From an uncultured Alphaproteobacteria bacterium (GTDB taxonomy: Bacteria > Pseudomonadota > Alphaproteobacteria > GCA-2731375): 64,000 bases of DNA. A program made the translations under genes and the position numbers. Shown in pieces: positions 16,854-27,235 of this stretch (positions are counted from its first letter, which is position 1; every line of letters starts with the position of its first letter). The notes below the pieces were generated by a model. That model saw only the letters and a list, made by a program, of their open reading frames with translations. It had not been told where the DNA came from and ran no database searches. Location of the stretch: assembly GCA_951812805.1 (NCBI GenBank), contig CATOSZ010000002.1, positions 62,001-126,000 on the forward strand. Direction: 5' to 3'.

Positions 16854-18146
16854 TCAATCCACGAACGGATCGCGGACCAGGATCGTGTCCTCGCGTTCCG
16901 GGCTGGTCGACAGCAGGGCGACGCGGACGCCGATCAGTTCCTCGATGCGGACGATGTATTTGATCGCCGTCGCCGGCAGGTCGGCGAAGCGGCGGGCGGA
17001 TTGGGTGCTCTCGCTCCAGCCTTCCAGGGTTTCGTAGATCGGTTCGACCCGGCCCTGTTTGACGCTGTCGGCCGGCAGGTAGTCGATCGGTTGGCCGTCG
17101 AGCGTATAGCCGGTGCAGACCCGCAGCTCGTCCATCCCGTCCAGCACGTCGAGCTTGGTGAGCGCGATGCCGTGCATGCCGGAGACGCGGGCCGCCTGGC
17201 GGACCATCACCGCGTCGAACCAGCCGCAGCGCCGCGCCCGGCCGGTGACCGTGCCGAACTCGTGGCCGCGCTCGCCCAGGTGCTGGCCGATCTCGTTCGC
17301 CTGTTCGGTCGGGAACGGGCCCTCGCCGACGCGGGTCGTATAGGCCTTGGTGATGCCGAGGACGAAATTCACCGCGTCCGGGCCGATGCCGCTGCCGACC
17401 GCGGCCTGGGCGCCGACCGTGTTGGAGGAGGTGACATAGGGATAGGTGCCGTGATCGACGTCCAGCATGATGCCCTGCGCGCCCTCGAACAGGATGCGCT
17501 TGCCGGCCTGTCGTGCCTGCTCGAGATCGCGCCAGACGACCCGGCTGTAGGGGGTGATCCGCTCGGCGATCGCCGTCAGCTGGGCGATCAGCGCATCGCC
17601 GTCGACCTCCGCGCGGCCGAGGCCGCGACGCAGCGCGTTGTGGTGCAGCAGCAGGTTGTCGATCTTGGAGGGCAGGTCCGCGGGATCCTGCAGGTCGCAG
17701 ATCCGAATGGCCCGGCGCCCCACCCGGTCCTCGTAGGCCGGGCCGATGCCGCGCCGGGTCGTGCCGATCGGCTTGCCGGTGTTGGCCTCTTCCCGCATGA
17801 CGTCGAGTTCGCCGTGCAGCGGCAGGATGAGGCTGGCGTTGTGGGCGATGTGCAGATTGTCCGGCCCGACCTCGACCCCCTCGGCCCGCACCGCCTCGAT
17901 CTCGTCCAGCAGGGCCCAGGGGTCGACGACGACTCCGCCGCCGATGATCGACAGCTTGCCGGGCCTGACGATGCCGGAGGGTAGTAGTGAGAGTTTGTAG
18001 ACATGGCCGTCGATCACCAGGGTGTGGCCGGCGTTGTGGCCGCCCTGAAAACGCACCACCACGTCGGCCCGGTTGGAGAGCCAGTCGACGATCTTGCCCT
18101 TGCCTTCATCGCCCCACTGGGAGCCGATCACGGCGACATTGGCCAT
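16854..18146 (-). CDS. purA: Adenylosuccinate synthetase
   Basis: PurA joins IMP and aspartate, using GTP, in the first step from IMP to AMP. The 430-residue protein starts [24 protein letters not shown], with the GTP-binding loop and catalytic Asp13, then [12 protein letters not shown] with the catalytic His41. It also has [14 protein letters not shown], the [22 protein letters not shown] block and the C-terminal KLDVLDG. The ATG at 18146 is preceded by GGAGG (RBS). It is the last gene of serC-serA-hisZ-purA, 38 bases after hisZ. A frame that continues upstream is only antisense or overlap with hisZ and serA. Confidence 0.97.
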   Translation of the reverse strand: MANVAVIGSQWGDEGKGKIVDWLSNRADVVVRFQGGHNAGHTLVIDGHVYKLSLLPSGIVRPGKLSIIGGGVVVDPWALLDEIEAVRAEGVEVGPDNLHIAHNASLILPLHGELDVMREEANTGKPIGTTRRGIGPAYEDRVGRRAIRICDLQDPADLPSKIDNLLLHHNALRRGLGRAEVDGDALIAQLTAIAERITPYSRVVWRDLEQARQAGKRILFEGAQGIMLDVDHGTYPYVTSSNTVGAQAAVGSGIGPDAVNFVLGITKAYTTRVGEGPFPTEQANEIGQHLGERGHEFGTVTGRARRCGWFDAVMVRQAARVSGMHGIALTKLDVLDGMDELRVCTGYTLDGQPIDYLPADSVKQGRVEPIYETLEGWSESTQSARRFADLPATAIKYIVRIEELIGVRVALLSTSPEREDTILVRDPFVD

Positions 18147-18184
18147 CGGAGTTGCCTCCTCCTCGTTCCCGCGCGCGCCTCCCC

Positions 18185-19333
18185 CTAGCGGGACAGCGGG
18201 CGCGGCGTCCCTTGTTCGAAAATATGCGTGCAGCCGAGACGCCGGGCCTCGGCCTCCGCCTCGCCACCTTCGGCGAGATCGCCGACCACGCGCCAGCCCT
18301 GACGGCGAAGCCCGGCCGCGGCGGCCGCCTGTCCGCGCGGCAGGAACAGGCGCGGGACCGCCTCGGGGGCCGGTACGGCGCGCAGCAGGCTGTCGAGATA
18401 GAGCGAGAAGCCGGTCGCGGTCTCGCCGTTCGAGAGGGTATAGCGCCCGCCGCGGCCGAGCTCGCCCCGGACCCCCAACGCCAGGAGCGCGAAGCTGATG
18501 CCACTCTGATATTCGAAGCCCCGGCTTTCCCCCGGATCGAGGGTGAGCGCGAAGTCTCCCCCAGAGCCCCCCTCGGCGCTGAGGTCCGCGACCAGCGCCG
18601 CCACCCGGTCGAGCAGCGCCCGGCCCGCCGCCGGCAGCGGCACGTCGGCCAGCGCGGTCAGCGCCGCCTCCGTCGGGCCGGCCGCGTCGATCAGGCTTTT
18701 GAGGCGGTCGCGCGCCGTCGCCGCCAGGCCGATGAGTGCCGGCGCGTCGCGCTGGTCGAGCGCCTTGCGCGCCATCGCCGCGGCCGTCTCGTCGAGGCCG
18801 AGGTCCGCGCAGACCATTGGCACCAGGGCCGGCACGGTGAGATCGATGGTGAGCTCGCCGACCCCGACCTCGGCCATGACGGTGGCGGCCAGGCGGACCA
18901 TCTCGGCATCGGCGGCGACGGAATCGACGCCGATCAATTCGGCGCCGGCCTGGGTGAACTGGCGTTCCGGGCGCAGCTGGCTGCCCCGGATCCTGAGCAC
19001 CTGGCCGGCATAACAGAGCCGCAGCGGCCGCGCGGTATGGGCTAGGCGCGTGGCGGCGATGCGGGCGACCTGGGTCGTCATGTCGGCCCGCAGGCCCATC
19101 ATCCGCTGGCTCACCGGATCCATCAGGCGGAACATGTGGCGCGAGATGCCGGCACCCGGGCCGACCAGCAGGCTTTCCTCGAACTCGACCAGCGGCGGTT
19201 TCACCCGCTCGTAGCCATGGCCCTGAAAGCCGGCGATCAGGCGGCCGACGATATCGGCCTCCCGCTCCGCCGTCGGCGGCAGGTCGTCGCGCAGGCCCTC
19301 CGGCAACAGGGCGAGATCGGCGGAATCGGTCAT
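18185..19333 (-). CDS. hisZ: ATP phosphoribosyltransferase regulatory subunit HisZ
   Basis: HisZ is a histidyl-tRNA-synthetase-like protein without aminoacylation activity that joins the short HisG to form the first enzyme of histidine synthesis. The 382-residue protein starts [20 protein letters not shown]. It has the class II synthetase motifs [31 protein letters not shown] and [13 protein letters not shown], then [11 protein letters not shown]. The C-terminal anticodon-binding domain of true HisRS is missing. The ATG at 19333 fits family starts better than the earlier in-frame start at 19399. HisG itself is not in the window. The pairing with purA is common in this bacterial group. Confidence 0.92.
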   Translation of the reverse strand: MTDSADLALLPEGLRDDLPPTAEREADIVGRLIAGFQGHGYERVKPPLVEFEESLLVGPGAGISRHMFRLMDPVSQRMMGLRADMTTQVARIAATRLAHTARPLRLCYAGQVLRIRGSQLRPERQFTQAGAELIGVDSVAADAEMVRLAATVMAEVGVGELTIDLTVPALVPMVCADLGLDETAAAMARKALDQRDAPALIGLAATARDRLKSLIDAAGPTEAALTALADVPLPAAGRALLDRVAALVADLSAEGGSGGDFALTLDPGESRGFEYQSGISFALLALGVRGELGRGGRYTLSNGETATGFSLYLDSLLRAVPAPEAVPRLFLPRGQAAAAAGLRRQGWRVVGDLAEGGEAEAEARRLGCTHIFEQGTPRPLSR

Positions 19334-19398
19334 GGCGGCGGCAGTGTATCGCACCGTCGTCGCCGGCGACATGGCAGCGCTGTCGAGAGGCGTGCGCA

Positions 19399-20976
19399 TT
19401 AAAAGGCCAGCGCCTTGACCTGCACGACATGGGGCAGGGCGCGCACCCGCTCCAGCACCTCGGGCGCCACCGCCTCGTCCACGGCGACCAGCGCGATGGC
19501 ATCGCCCCCCGCGTCCGCCCGGCCGAGATGGAAGGTGCCGATGTTGACGCCCGCATCGCCGAGCGTGGTGCCGAGCGCGCCGATGAAACCGGGGCGGTCG
19601 TGATTGGTGACATAAAGCATGTGCGGTGCCAGCTCCGCCTCCAGAGGGATGCCCTTGACCTCGGTCAGGCGCGGCCGGCGGTCGGCGAAGAGGGTGCCGG
19701 AGACGGAGCGGACCTGCCGCTCCGTCGTCACGGTGAGGCGCATCAGCGTCAGATAGTCGCCACGCCGTTCGTTCTTGGTCTCGCGGATGTCGATGTTGCG
19801 CTCGCGCGCGATAACAGGCGCGTTCACCATGTTGATGCCGGCCATCAGCGGGCTCAACAGGCCCTCGACGGCGATGGCCGTGAGCGGCCGGGTGTTGAGG
19901 GTGGCGACATGGCCTTCGTATTCGATGTGGATCGACTTGACGGCCGACTCGGTCAGTTGCCCGGCGAAGCCGCCCAGCAGACCGGAAAGCGAGGTATAGG
20001 GCTTCAGCCGCGGTGCCTCCTCGGCCGTGACCGAGGCCATGTTGAGGGCGTTGGTCACCGCACCGTCGATCAGGAAATCGCTCATCTGCTCGGCCACCTG
20101 CAGGGCGACGTTTTCCTGCGCCTCCTCGGTCGCCGCGCCGAGATGCGGTGTCGCCACCACGTTCGGATGCCCGAAGAGGGGGTTCTCCCGCGCCGGCTCC
20201 TCGACGAAGACGTCGAAGGCGGCGCCGGCGACATGGCCGGAATCGAGGGCCGCGCGCAGGTCCGCCTCGACCACCAGGCCGCCGCGCGCGCAGTTGATCA
20301 GGCGGACGCCGGGCTTTGTCTTGGCGAGCGCCGCGGCATCGAACAGGCCTTGCGTGCCTTCGGTCAAGGGCGTGTGCAGGGTGATGATGTCCGCGCGGGC
20401 CAGCAGGTCGTCGAACTCGACCTTCTCGACGCCGATCTCGAGTGCCCGCTCGGCCGAGAGATAGGGATCGAAGGCGACGGCCCGCATGCGCAGGCCGAGC
20501 GCCCGGTCGGCGACGATGGCGCCGATGTTACCGCAGCCGACGATGCCGAGCGTCTTGCCATAGAGCTCCATGCCCATGAAGGCGTTCTTTTCCCACTTGC
20601 CGGCCTGGGTCGAGCGGTCGGCGGCGGCGATCTGGCGGGCGAGCGCGAACATCAGGGCGATTGCGTGCTCCGCCGTGGTAATGGCGTTGCCGAAGGGCGT
20701 GTTCATGACGCAGACGCCGGCCTGGGTCGCCGCCGGCACGTCGACATTGTCGACACCGATGCCGGCCCGCCCGATCACCTTCAGGCTGTCCGCCCGGGCC
20801 AACACCTCGGGCGTTACCTTGGTGGCGGAGCGGATGGCGAGGCCGTCGTAGGCACCGATCGCCTCCAGCAGCTCCGCCGGCGCCATGCCGGTACGCTCGT
20901 CCACCTCCAGGCCGCGCTCGCGGAAGATCTCGCCGGCGCGCGGACTCATCTTGTCGGCGATCAGAACCTTGGGCAT
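19399..20976 (-). CDS. serA: D-3-phosphoglycerate dehydrogenase
   Basis: SerA oxidises 3-phosphoglycerate to 3-phosphohydroxypyruvate, the first step of serine synthesis. The 525-residue protein is the long form. The substrate domain begins [18 protein letters not shown]. The NAD domain has [13 protein letters not shown] (near residue 145), the catalytic Arg in [11 protein letters not shown], and Glu and His in [12 protein letters not shown] and [14 protein letters not shown]. An allosteric-substrate-binding domain follows, and then a C-terminal ACT domain ([21 protein letters not shown]), the usual site of serine feedback. It starts 16 bases after serC, so the two are clearly one transcript. 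Confidence 0.97.
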   Translation of the reverse strand: MPKVLIADKMSPRAGEIFRERGLEVDERTGMAPAELLEAIGAYDGLAIRSATKVTPEVLARADSLKVIGRAGIGVDNVDVPAATQAGVCVMNTPFGNAITTAEHAIALMFALARQIAAADRSTQAGKWEKNAFMGMELYGKTLGIVGCGNIGAIVADRALGLRMRAVAFDPYLSAERALEIGVEKVEFDDLLARADIITLHTPLTEGTQGLFDAAALAKTKPGVRLINCARGGLVVEADLRAALDSGHVAGAAFDVFVEEPARENPLFGHPNVVATPHLGAATEEAQENVALQVAEQMSDFLIDGAVTNALNMASVTAEEAPRLKPYTSLSGLLGGFAGQLTESAVKSIHIEYEGHVATLNTRPLTAIAVEGLLSPLMAGINMVNAPVIARERNIDIRETKNERRGDYLTLMRLTVTTERQVRSVSGTLFADRRPRLTEVKGIPLEAELAPHMLYVTNHDRPGFIGALGTTLGDAGVNIGTFHLGRADAGGDAIALVAVDEAVAPEVLERVRALPHVVQVKALAF

Positions 20977-20992
20977 CTCGATGTCTCCGAAT

Positions 20993-22171
20993 TCAGGCGG
21001 CGGTGCGGCGGGCGGCGAGGGTCTCGGCGAAGGCCCATTCCAGCCAGGCCGGCAGGCGGGCCATGTCGGCGGCTTCGACCGTAGCACCGCCCCAGATGCG
21101 CAGGCCCGGCGGCGCGTCGCGGTAACCGTTGATGTCGAAGGCGACGCCCTCGTCCTCCAGCAGGCCGGCCATGGCCTTGGTGAAGGCGGCCTGCTCGCCC
21201 GCCGGCAGGTCCCGGAACCAGGGATCGGTGATCGACAGGCAGATCGAGGTTTCCGAGCGCGTCGCCGAATCGGCGGCGAGGAAATCGATCCACGGCGTCT
21301 TCGCCACCCAGTCCTCCAACGCCGCCAGGTTGGCCCGGCACCGTCCGAGCAGCGCCGACAGTCCCCCCAAGCCCTCGGCCCACTTCAAGGCGTCAAGATA
21401 GTCTTCCAGGCACAACAAGGACGGCGTGTTGATGGCGCCGCCGTCGAACAGGGAGGCATCCAGCTTGCCGCCCTTCACCAGGCGGAACAGCTTCGGCAGC
21501 GGCCAGGGCGGGGTGTGCGTCTCCAGCCGTTCCACCGCCCGGGGCCCGAGCACCAGCATGCCGTGCTGCGCCTCGCCCCCCAGCACCTTCTGCCAGGAGA
21601 AGGTGGCGACATCGAGCTTGTCCCAAGGCAACGGCATGGCGAAGGCGGCGGAGGTGGCGTCGGCGATCACCAGCCCCTCCCGGTCGTCGGCGATCCACGC
21701 CCCGTCGGGCACCTTCACGCCCGAGGTCGTGCCGTTCCAGCAGAAGACGACGTCGCGCGCGAAGTCCGTCGCCGCCAAATCCGGCAGCGCGCCGTAATCG
21801 GCCGCGCGCACGAGCACGTCCTCGATGCGCAGCTGTTTCACCACGTCGGTCACCCAGCCCTGGCCGAAACTCTCCCAGGCCAGGATTTCGACGCCGCGCG
21901 CACCCAACAGGGACCAGAGCGAGAGTTCGACCGCGCCCGTATCGGAGGCCGGCACGATCGCCACCCGGTGGCTGTCCGGCAGTTCCAGCAGCGTGCGGGT
22001 CCGGGCCAGCGCCTCGGAAATCCGTGCCTTGCCGGGGGCGGAACGGTGCGAACGGCCGAGCAGGGCGTCGCCCAGCACGTCCGGCGTCCAGCCAGGCCGC
22101 TTGGCGCAGGGGCCGGAGGAAAAATGCGGTCTCGCCGGCCGTTCCTGCGGCCGGGCATTGGGGCTGGTCAT
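20993..22171 (-). CDS. serC: Phosphoserine aminotransferase
   Basis: SerC transfers an amino group from glutamate to 3-phosphohydroxypyruvate, the second serine step; it is a PLP enzyme. The 392-residue protein begins [28 protein letters not shown]. The PLP lysine lies in [20 protein letters not shown] (near residue 200). [13 protein letters not shown] and [17 protein letters not shown] contact the cofactor. This is the alphaproteobacterial/archaeal-type SerC with the FSSGPC start. ATG 22171 is preferred; an in-frame start at 22252 would place the coding start in the promoter. It is the first gene of its operon. Confidence 0.96.
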   Translation of the reverse strand: MTSPNARPQERPARPHFSSGPCAKRPGWTPDVLGDALLGRSHRSAPGKARISEALARTRTLLELPDSHRVAIVPASDTGAVELSLWSLLGARGVEILAWESFGQGWVTDVVKQLRIEDVLVRAADYGALPDLAATDFARDVVFCWNGTTSGVKVPDGAWIADDREGLVIADATSAAFAMPLPWDKLDVATFSWQKVLGGEAQHGMLVLGPRAVERLETHTPPWPLPKLFRLVKGGKLDASLFDGGAINTPSLLCLEDYLDALKWAEGLGGLSALLGRCRANLAALEDWVAKTPWIDFLAADSATRSETSICLSITDPWFRDLPAGEQAAFTKAMAGLLEDEGVAFDINGYRDAPPGLRIWGGATVEAADMARLPAWLEWAFAETLAARRTAA

Positions 22172-22181
22172 GACGTGTCGT

Positions 22182-22222
22182 CGCCTCGAATTATGCGGTG
22201 CAGCATTCGGCGCCGCGAGGCG
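22182..22222 (-). promoter_or_regulatory. serC 5' leader hairpin
   Basis: On the transcript, CGCCTCG (22222-22216) pairs perfectly with CGAGGCG (22188-22182), 11 bases before the serC ATG. The expected transcription start (about 22217) falls inside the first arm, so the hairpin would be the very 5' end of the mRNA. This layout recalls the serC RNA motif reported upstream of serC in alphaproteobacteria, but I could not compare it with that consensus. Confidence 0.45.
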
Positions 22223-22223
22223 G

Positions 22224-22252
22224 AATATTCGATTGTCGGCGGCGTCTGTCAA
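22224..22252 (-). promoter_or_regulatory. Sigma-70-type promoter of serC operon
   Basis: On the minus strand TTGACA (22252-22247) and AATATT (22229-22224) are separated by exactly 17 bases. The predicted start is near 22217, about 46 bases before the serC ATG. This is the best promoter match seen in the window. Confidence 0.7.
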
Positions 22253-22610
22253 CGGGCGGATTGTCGCGGTGGCGTGCGGGTGGTGGGACGATTTCCGCGA
22301 CCTTGGGTGAGAGTGTTGAAATCAGGCATGCTCGGGTTGGTCCCGGCGCCATGCGAAAAGTCCCAACCTGATGAAAGCAGACGAACCGGCGTTCAGTCGC
22401 CTTGTCGCCTTGTCGCCATGATTTTCCGCCGAGCCTGACGCCGGCATCTTCGATGGTTTCTGTTTCCGATCGCCACGGCCTCGGCTAAACTGCCTCCTTA
22501 TCCGAGGCCGTTCAGTGCGGATTGGCGGTTATCGTTTCGACCGAAATTAGCGGCTAAGTTTAACAAAAGTTTTGGTCGAAACGACTCCTTGCGACGATGA
22601 CATTGGGACC
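22253..22610. other. Intergenic region between serC and the unknown gene
   Basis: No ORF here looks real. The left edge touches the serC promoter. The right part holds a 15-bp inverted repeat (22532-22584) before the plus-strand gene at 22611. The rest shows nothing I recognise. Confidence 0.5.
22532..22584. promoter_or_regulatory. Inverted repeat upstream of unknown gene
   Basis: Arms 22532-22546 (TCGTTTCGACCGAAA) and 22570-22584 (TTTTGGTCGAAACGA) match at 14 of 15 positions with a 23-base AT-rich spacer. The end lies 26 bases before the ATG at 22611. It could be an operator for a dimeric regulator or a leader hairpin. Confidence 0.5.
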
Positions 22611-23930
22611 ATGGGTAGATCACAAATGGTCGAGTCCTTCGATGATGGCCGGGGCTGGGCGTTCAACCAGAAGCGGACCCGGGCGGCGCGGTGCCGCGGC
22701 CTCGGGTCTTTTGACCAGTATGGGCTCAAACAAGAACAACTGATCGAGGTTTGGCACGTCTCGGCAAGGCGGCTGATCGCGGAATATCGTGAGGACTATT
22801 TCGAGGACATCGAGGGCAATATCGTCAGCGCCTACGTATCCGACCTCTCGTTTTCCGAAGACGGGCGCGAGCTGATCATTCGCAGATCGGACGGCGTTGA
22901 AAGACGAGAAACATTCCCACACGTCCGTGATTACCGCGCCGAAATCAATTCATACGTCGATGCGCTCATGGATGCGCTGAGCGAGGAGCAGCTGGCGCGC
23001 CTCGAGGACGTCGATGGCAAGGGAGATCTCCCAGGCGATGCCAGGGGCGCGGTCGCCGATTCCAATGACCTCATTCTCCTCCTCGCGGACGCGGCGTGCC
23101 GACGGTTCGCCCCACCCGCATTTGACGCGGCCGGGCTGCCCGACACCGCCCGGCGGCTCCGCGCCCTATCGCCCGTCACGTCAAGGGAAGCGGCCAGGCA
23201 AGCCTTGGAGGCTTGCAAGGCGTTTGGGGACGATTGTGGCCGGGAGGCGTTGAAGGATCTCCTCTCCACGGCCGTGTTGGCGGTGGAAGCCGCCACGGGG
23301 TTCAGCTCGTCCGCCGGCGAACATGCCGCGGAGGTAGCGAAGCGCGCCCAGGCAGTCGTCGGAGAGGGGCTGGAAATCACCGATGCCGCCATTGAACTCG
23401 TCGGAGAGTTGACTGCCCTCAGCGGCCGAATTCCGCTACCCCGCTATGTCGAGGGTTTTATTGAACAGACCCGCGACGTCTCCCAACTGGTGATGCTCAG
23501 GAAATACTATCGATCCGAGATCACGCTGGTCCTGATAGACATCAGAATCGGCGATCTGTCGGAGCCGAGCCATCAGGTCGCCGCCGAAAGTGCCAGGCGC
23601 AGAAAATTGAGTTTCGAGGAGAAGGCGAGGCAGGCCGAGGCGAAACTACGAGCGTTGAGCAAGCCTCGAAATCCAAAGCCACCAGCGCCTCCAGGGGTGG
23701 AAAATCGGGAGAGGATCGAGGCTCGAAATTCACAAACGCCGGCGCGTTCCGCCCACCGGAAGCAAAAGCTGAACTTCGCTGCCTTTGAGAAGGCCGTGCG
23801 GAACGCACAATCGGAGCGCGACGTCGTGGCTGTGGACGAGACGTACCAACCCGACTCGCGCCCAAGGCGCATACAGATGGCTGAATCGAACAAGCAAATG
23901 TACGAAGAAAAAGCCCGCAACGCCGAAGCG
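22611..23930 (+). pseudogene. Unknown protein, C-terminus cut by IS21 copy 2
   Basis: The remaining 440 codons start at ATG 22611 (MGRSQMVESFDDGRGWAFNQ). The N-terminal 100 residues look folded, with YGLKQEQLIEVWHVSARRLIAEYREDYFEDIEGN. A middle part is rich in Ala and Glu helices (about 110-310). The C-terminal part is charged and disordered, with KARQAEAKLRAL and Pro/Arg-rich stretches. No signal peptide, membrane segment or known motif is evident. IS21 begins at 23931 and the protein's own end is not in the window. The track's longer frame runs into the IS and is artificial. I do not recognise the family. Confidence 0.6.
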
Positions 23931-24171
23931 TGTCAATCAGCATTTAATTCTGACCCCCTATCGGCGTGCAAAATTGACCCCCCCCCTTGCTTCGACGGAG
24001 GTTGTCCCGGTAGTCCACGGGAGGGCCCCGCGCGGCTTCGTGTAGCGCTTTGCGTTACGCGGAGCGAAGCCGCGTGGGAGGGGCCTGTGGGCCCACCGGG
24101 ACAACCGGGCCGGCGGCGGAACGTGGGGATCAGGTGGGGTTCTTGAAGTGGCAATGAGCTTTTGAAGTAGT

Positions 24172-24466
24172 GTCCAGACTGTTCTGCAAGTTTGTCATGG
24201 CTGCCGATGAGGGCCACCGGCATGCCTGGCGCGGAGATTTCGATTGCTCGGAGCGCCAGGCATGCCGAGCCGCCGTCAGGCGGCTTTCTGGATGCGTTCG
24301 CTTTTGCTCTCCTTGAGATGGATCATGTTGAGCTAGCGGTTGGCATCCAGCCAGTCCTCATGGATTTCGATCGCGAGAGCCCGGACCAGCCGGAGGCAGC
24401 TCATCCACCCCATCGGCCCGGACTTGTGCCCCAGCTACGAAACCCCTTTTGCAGAACAATCTGTAC
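24172..24466 (-). mobile_element. MITE-like IS256 relic, copy 2
   Basis: Same structure as 698-992, including the amber-interrupted transposase tail at 24276-24434. The 107-nt hairpin lies upstream at 24000-24106 and no gene occupies 23931-24561. Confidence 0.6.
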
Positions 24467-24561
24467 AGGACCCGTTTTGATTTGCCCGCCTTTGCGATGA
24501 AAGCCCCCAGGCTGATTGGCTCCATATAGCGGATCAGCCTGGGGCTTTGCTTACAGGGCGG

Positions 24562-25293
24562 CTACTTTTGTCGTCGCTGTTTGCTTTGTGCGAAGCGGTA
24601 AGACATGTTGCCTGTTTCGATGATTGCGCAGTGATGCGTTACACGATCCAGCAACGCGGTTGTCATTTTTGCATCTCCGAAGACGGAGACCCATTCCCCG
24701 AACTCCAGATTGGTGGTGATGATGACGCTGGTCTTCTCATAGAGTTTGCTGATCAGGTGGAACAAGAGCGCACCGCCGGATTTGGGGAATGGGATATAGC
24801 CCAGTTCGTCGATGATGACGCAATCCATGGCCGTCAGTTGCCGGATGATCTTGCCGGCGTTGCCTTCGGCCTGTTCCTTGATCAGCGCATTGATCAGATC
24901 GACGGCGTTGAAGAAACGGACCTTCTTTCCCTGATTGATCAACAGCGTCCCCAGAGCAATGGCGATGTGGGTTTTGCCCGTACCGGTTCCGCCCACCAGA
25001 ATGAGGTTGTGGGCCTCCTGGGTGAACTGCCCTGAGCAGAAGGGGTCGATTTGCGCTTGGGTGACGGCGGCTAGGCCGTAATCGAAAGTGGCGAAGTCCT
25101 TATGGTGGGGGAACTTCGAGGCCCGCATTTGGTGCTGGATAGAGCGCACCCGGCGCTCTACAGTCTCGGCGTCGATCAGTTGCTTTATCGCAGTGGTCAG
25201 ACTTGGCGGCTTGCGCGCGGCCAGCAAAGCTTCGGCGCAAGCCGCCATTCCATACAGCCTCAGGGCGATCAGTTGGTCTATCAAAGCTTTCAT
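24562..25293 (-). CDS. istB: IS21-family helper ATPase IstB, copy 2
   Basis: Identical in sequence to the protein at 1088-1819: 243 residues, Walker [16 protein letters not shown] overlap with istA. It is intact and presumably active, so this genome holds at least two complete sources of the element. Confidence 0.93.
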   Translation of the reverse strand: MKALIDQLIALRLYGMAACAEALLAARKPPSLTTAIKQLIDAETVERRVRSIQHQMRASKFPHHKDFATFDYGLAAVTQAQIDPFCSGQFTQEAHNLILVGGTGTGKTHIAIALGTLLINQGKKVRFFNAVDLINALIKEQAEGNAGKIIRQLTAMDCVIIDELGYIPFPKSGGALLFHLISKLYEKTSVIITTNLEFGEWVSVFGDAKMTTALLDRVTHHCAIIETGNMSYRFAQSKQRRQK

Positions 25294-26789
25294 GCGACGG
25301 CCTCCCCGGCAACGCACAGCGTCTCATAGCGCTTGCAGTCCGCTTCGGGCCGCAAGGTCAGTTGCGGATAGGCGTGGCTCTCGCCCCATGGCGCGATGAC
25401 CGGCTCCACCAGTTGGTTGATCAGATTGATGATGGCCGGAAGGCGCAGCGTGTTCTGCTCCACGGCCAGTTCACAGGCTATCTCGACCACCTCGATCCCG
25501 TGATCCTGGGCCAGCAGGAGCAGATCGACAAACTCCCGGTCCCCGCCTTTGCCGGCCATGTAATGCGCCCTGACCCGGTGCATCGCCTCAGGCAATTGCC
25601 AACCCACAAAGGGCGCGCCATCTCTCAGCGCGCCGGGCTTGCGGTCGAGTAGGGGCAGGTAATGCCAGGGCTCGAAATAGCTGGCGTTGCGGGTAAAGCG
25701 GCGCTTGTGCTCGGCAATCACATTCTGCCCTGACACAACCACGATCCGGTCCGCATAGGCGCGCAGAGAGACAAGCTCCCCGGCGAACCGGGAGGGGACG
25801 CTATAGCGATTGGTGGCATATTGGACCAGACAGGTAGAGCGGACACGAGCGGCCTTCTCAACATAGCCGTCAAAAGCCCGGCCCAGGGGACGCAGTTCGG
25901 CGCACTCGTCTGCGAACACGTCCGAGATCTTGCGATCCGATTGTTCGGGGTGGGCGCGATTCGCCAATTCCTCGCAGCGCAGACGCAACCAGCCGTTCAG
26001 CGCATCCAGATCGTCAAAGGCGGGCTTGGGCGCAAACAGCTGTCCCCGCAGGAACCCAACCTGGTTCTCAATCTGACCCTTCTCCCACCCCGCCGCGGGT
26101 GTGCAAGCAACCGGTTCCATCACATAGTGGTTCATCAACGCCAGAAAGCGCGGATGGAACACACGGTCCTTAGAGCGCGAAACATAGGTTACCATCGTCT
26201 TGGGGTTGTCGATGATCACCCGGCGCGGTACGCCGCCATAGAAAGACATCGCCCGTGCAAAGGCGTCCAGCACCATCTCCTGAGATTCGCTGGGATAGGC
26301 AACAACAAAGGGCTTGCGGCTATGACATAGGCGGAAGTGGGCAACCTTTACCTTCTGCTCGACACCGCCCAGGACAGCGTATTCCGTGCTCCAGTCAAAC
26401 TGGAGCGCGTCACCTGCCGTAAAGTGCAACGGAATGAACGCATCCCCCGATCCGGCGCCAGAACGCTTCAGGTCGCGGACAAACCTCTGAACCGTCGAGT
26501 AGGATCCGCTATAGCCTTCCGACACAAGCTGCTCATAAAGCTTCTTGGCCGTCCGGCGCTCACGGCGCGGGCGCCCCAGGTCCTGCTCAAAGAGCGCCCG
26601 AAGCCGGCTGGCGAAGCCATCGCTAAGCTTACGCCGGACGGGTGAAACGCGCCGCTGATAGCTCGGTGGATCGCCGTCCTTCAGATACTTCTTAATCGTG
26701 TTCCGCGACAAACCAGTCTGACGAGATACAGATCGGATACTCCGACCCTCCCGTAATATCCAACGTCGGATCTTCAATACGCTTTCCAT
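25290..26789 (-). CDS. istA: IS21-family transposase IstA, copy 2
   Basis: Identical in sequence to the protein at 1816-3315: 499 residues from ATG 26789, N-terminal helix-turn-helix, DDE core. Intact. The identity of the two copies points to very recent transposition, recombination or gene conversion. Confidence 0.93.
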   Translation of the reverse strand: MESVLKIRRWILREGRSIRSVSRQTGLSRNTIKKYLKDGDPPSYQRRVSPVRRKLSDGFASRLRALFEQDLGRPRRERRTAKKLYEQLVSEGYSGSYSTVQRFVRDLKRSGAGSGDAFIPLHFTAGDALQFDWSTEYAVLGGVEQKVKVAHFRLCHSRKPFVVAYPSESQEMVLDAFARAMSFYGGVPRRVIIDNPKTMVTYVSRSKDRVFHPRFLALMNHYVMEPVACTPAAGWEKGQIENQVGFLRGQLFAPKPAFDDLDALNGWLRLRCEELANRAHPEQSDRKISDVFADECAELRPLGRAFDGYVEKAARVRSTCLVQYATNRYSVPSRFAGELVSLRAYADRIVVVSGQNVIAEHKRRFTRNASYFEPWHYLPLLDRKPGALRDGAPFVGWQLPEAMHRVRAHYMAGKGGDREFVDLLLLAQDHGIEVVEIACELAVEQNTLRLPAIINLINQLVEPVIAPWGESHAYPQLTLRPEADCKRYETLCVAGEAVA

Positions 26790-26905
26790 CAATACCACCT
26801 GCTCTTTCCTCCGCACTGTTCCGTGCGGATGCTAGCGTTCCAGGTGGGTCAATTCTTACCGCTCATAACCCACCAAAGTGGGTCAGTTTTGCATGCCGAT
26901 TCACA

Positions 26906-27133
26906 CTCCAGGTAGCCCATGCCGGCGCCGCCGTACTCCTCCTCCACCGTGATCCCGTGCAGGCCCAGCGCGCCGATCATCGGCCAGAGGTCACGGGGGA
27001 AGGTGTCGGTGGCGTCGATCTCCTCGGCGCGGGGCGCGATGTGATCGGCGGAAAAGCTGGAGACGCTGTCGCGCAGCAGGTCGGCGCTCTCACCGAGATC
27101 GAAATTCAGGGTGGGGTAGGCATTGGGCAGCAT
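26906..27133 (-). pseudogene. Acyl-CoA (isovaleryl-CoA-like) dehydrogenase, N-terminal fragment
   Basis: The minus strand from ATG 27133 reads MLPNAYPTLNFDLGESADLL, then HIAPRAEEIDATDTFPRDLW and ITVEEEYGGAGMGYLE. This is the start of an acyl-CoA dehydrogenase, and the wording is closest to isovaleryl-CoA dehydrogenase of leucine breakdown. Only about 76 codons remain before the IS21 end, so FAD-binding and catalytic regions are lost. It is divergent from panE. Confidence 0.85.
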
Positions 27134-27235
27134 GGTCGCGCACCTCCGGGGCGGCTCGAACGGTCGGGCCACCATAGCCCTCCTCCGCGCGCCCATGCTA
27201 GTGATCACGCCGGTCAATCGGCGGAGGGCAGGGTC

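Larger units (their letters stand above)
23931..26905 (-). mobile_element. IS21-family insertion sequence, copy 2
   Basis: Copy 2 is 2975 bp, in the same orientation as copy 1 and apparently identical except for one C fewer in the run at 23978-23986. Terminal repeats are 23931-23956 and 26880-26905. The left flank (GAAGCG) and right flank (CTCCAG) show no target duplication. The flanks belong to two unrelated broken genes, an unknown protein at left and an acyl-CoA dehydrogenase at right. Passenger structures recur at 24000-24106 (hairpin), 24172-24466 (MITE-like relic), 24218-24267 and 24500-24548 (terminator). Confidence 0.93.

Noticed and set aside
16854..19613. One 919-residue frame extending purA through hisZ into serA
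   Set aside because: Only the last 430 residues match PurA, and the ATG at 18146 has a ribosome site. The upstream part overlaps real genes in another frame.
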